DNA of 64,000 bases from Ralstonia pickettii. GTDB taxonomy: Bacteria; Pseudomonadota; Gammaproteobacteria; Burkholderiales; Burkholderiaceae. This document shows positions 63,471 through 64,000 of the stretch, in pieces; the stretch's first letter is position 1; the number at the start of each line of letters is the position of its first letter. The position numbers were made by a program, and so were the translations under genes. The notes beneath the pieces were generated by a model. It did not search any database. It was given only the letters and a program-made list of their open reading frames with translations, and was not told the DNA's origin. The stretch spans positions 1,469,405 to 1,533,404 of the forward strand of contig NZ_CP104382.1 in assembly GCF_030582395.1 (NCBI RefSeq), given 5' to 3'.

Positions 63471-64000
63471 TTATCGCGCGCCCAGTAATCGGCACTCCGC
63501 CGACAACGCGAGCAGGTTCGGATCGCGCTCGCGATTGCGCTGCATCACGAGCACGATGTGCTGGCTGATGGCATAGCGCGCGGCCAGCGGAATCAGCTGC
63601 ACCTTGGGGCTGAAATCGGCCACACGACGCGGCAGCAGCGCATAGCCAATGCCGCCGCTCACGAGGTTCATGAGCGAGAAGATGTCGCCCACGCGCAGCG
63701 CAATCTGCGGCGCAAAACCGGCCTTGTCGAAGGCGGCCATGAAGTCGTGATACGTCGCAAAGTCATCGCCGAGCGCTACGAACTTTTCGCTGCGCACAGT
63801 TTGCAAATCGATCTCCGCTGACGACGCATACGGCGAGCCCAGTGGCGCGGCAAAGAGAATCTCGTCGTCAAACATCGGCACGGTCAGCAGATCGGGATTG
63901 CGCAGCGGCTCGCCCAGTGCGATGACGATGGCGTCGAGCTGGCCGTCTTCCAGCTTGGCGAGCAGGCTGCGGTTCGAGCCCAGCGTGAGTTCGATGTCGA
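63471..64000 (-). CDS. LysR-type transcriptional regulator (5' end missing)
   Basis: The minus strand frame enters from the right window edge and ends at 63471, giving about 176 C-terminal residues. They form the LysR effector-binding domain: 'LEDGQLDAIVIALGEPLRNPDLLTVPMFDDEILFAAPLGSPY', 'FSLMNLVSGGIGYALLPRRVADFSPKVQLIPLA'. The helix-turn-helix lies outside the window. It converges on the c-di-GMP operon, 95 bp apart; that gap shows nothing recognisable. Confidence 0.85.
   Translation of the reverse strand, partial: DIELTLGSNRSLLAKLEDGQLDAIVIALGEPLRNPDLLTVPMFDDEILFAAPLGSPYASSAEIDLQTVRSEKFVALGDDFATYHDFMAAFDKAGFAPQIALRVGDIFSLMNLVSGGIGYALLPRRVADFSPKVQLIPLAARYAISQHIVLVMQRNRERDPNLLALSAECRLLGAR

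Overview
The window is GC-rich, densely packed chromosomal DNA from a betaproteobacterium, most likely a Ralstonia or close Burkholderiaceae relative. This is inferred from the intracellular polyhydroxybutyrate depolymerase, the complete wsp operon, the Csu-type fimbrial genes and the many short LysR/AraC/MarR-linked catabolic modules. No rRNA, tRNA, CRISPR array, insertion sequence or phage gene was seen. It reads as an accessory metabolic and signalling region rather than a mobile island.

Layout. 1-3455: a partial glutathione S-transferase, an intracellular PHB depolymerase (phaZ) and a bicupin of unknown role. 3386-12396: a seven-gene operon (Liv-type ABC importer, an N-carbamoyl amino-acid amidohydrolase and an M81/MlrC metallopeptidase) facing a GntR/FCD regulator, with a cyanase next to it. 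12576-20010: an OprB-type porin, a xylFGH sugar importer, a uronate-dehydrogenase-like sugar dehydrogenase and a LacI regulator; two near-identical LacI-type palindromes flank the porin promoter. 20124-25412: a DMT exporter facing an AraC regulator, an SDR/MarR pair sharing a 12-bp palindrome, two tandem paralogous lipoproteins, and a damaged divergent TetR/DsbA-like isomerase pair. 25506-30031: a Fur-box-preceded iron operon (two small membrane proteins, a PepSY reductase-like protein and a TonB siderophore receptor). 30160-35243: a chaperone-usher pilus operon of spore-coat-U type. 35284-37395: a MarR/tautomerase module and a GlxA-type regulator. 37484-41999: an acyl-CoA dehydrogenase, thiolase and fused hydratase/dehydrogenase (beta-oxidation).

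42256-53819 is a c-di-GMP block: a CACHE-PAS-GGDEF-EAL protein converging on a complete wspABCDEFR surface-sensing operon. 54047-57029 holds an ECF sigma/anti-sigma pair facing a Tat metallophosphoesterase and a CuA-like cupredoxin. 57100-58682 holds an ArsR/AHSA1 pair and a small J-domain protein.

59147-63375 is the least conventional unit. An orphan lipoprotein of the ABC solute-binding family overlaps by 4 bp a membrane sensor with HAMP, PAS, GGDEF and EAL domains, with no permease or ATPase. The arrangement recalls Vibrio NspS-MbaA, but with a sugar-type (family 1) binding protein. A partial LysR regulator closes the window.
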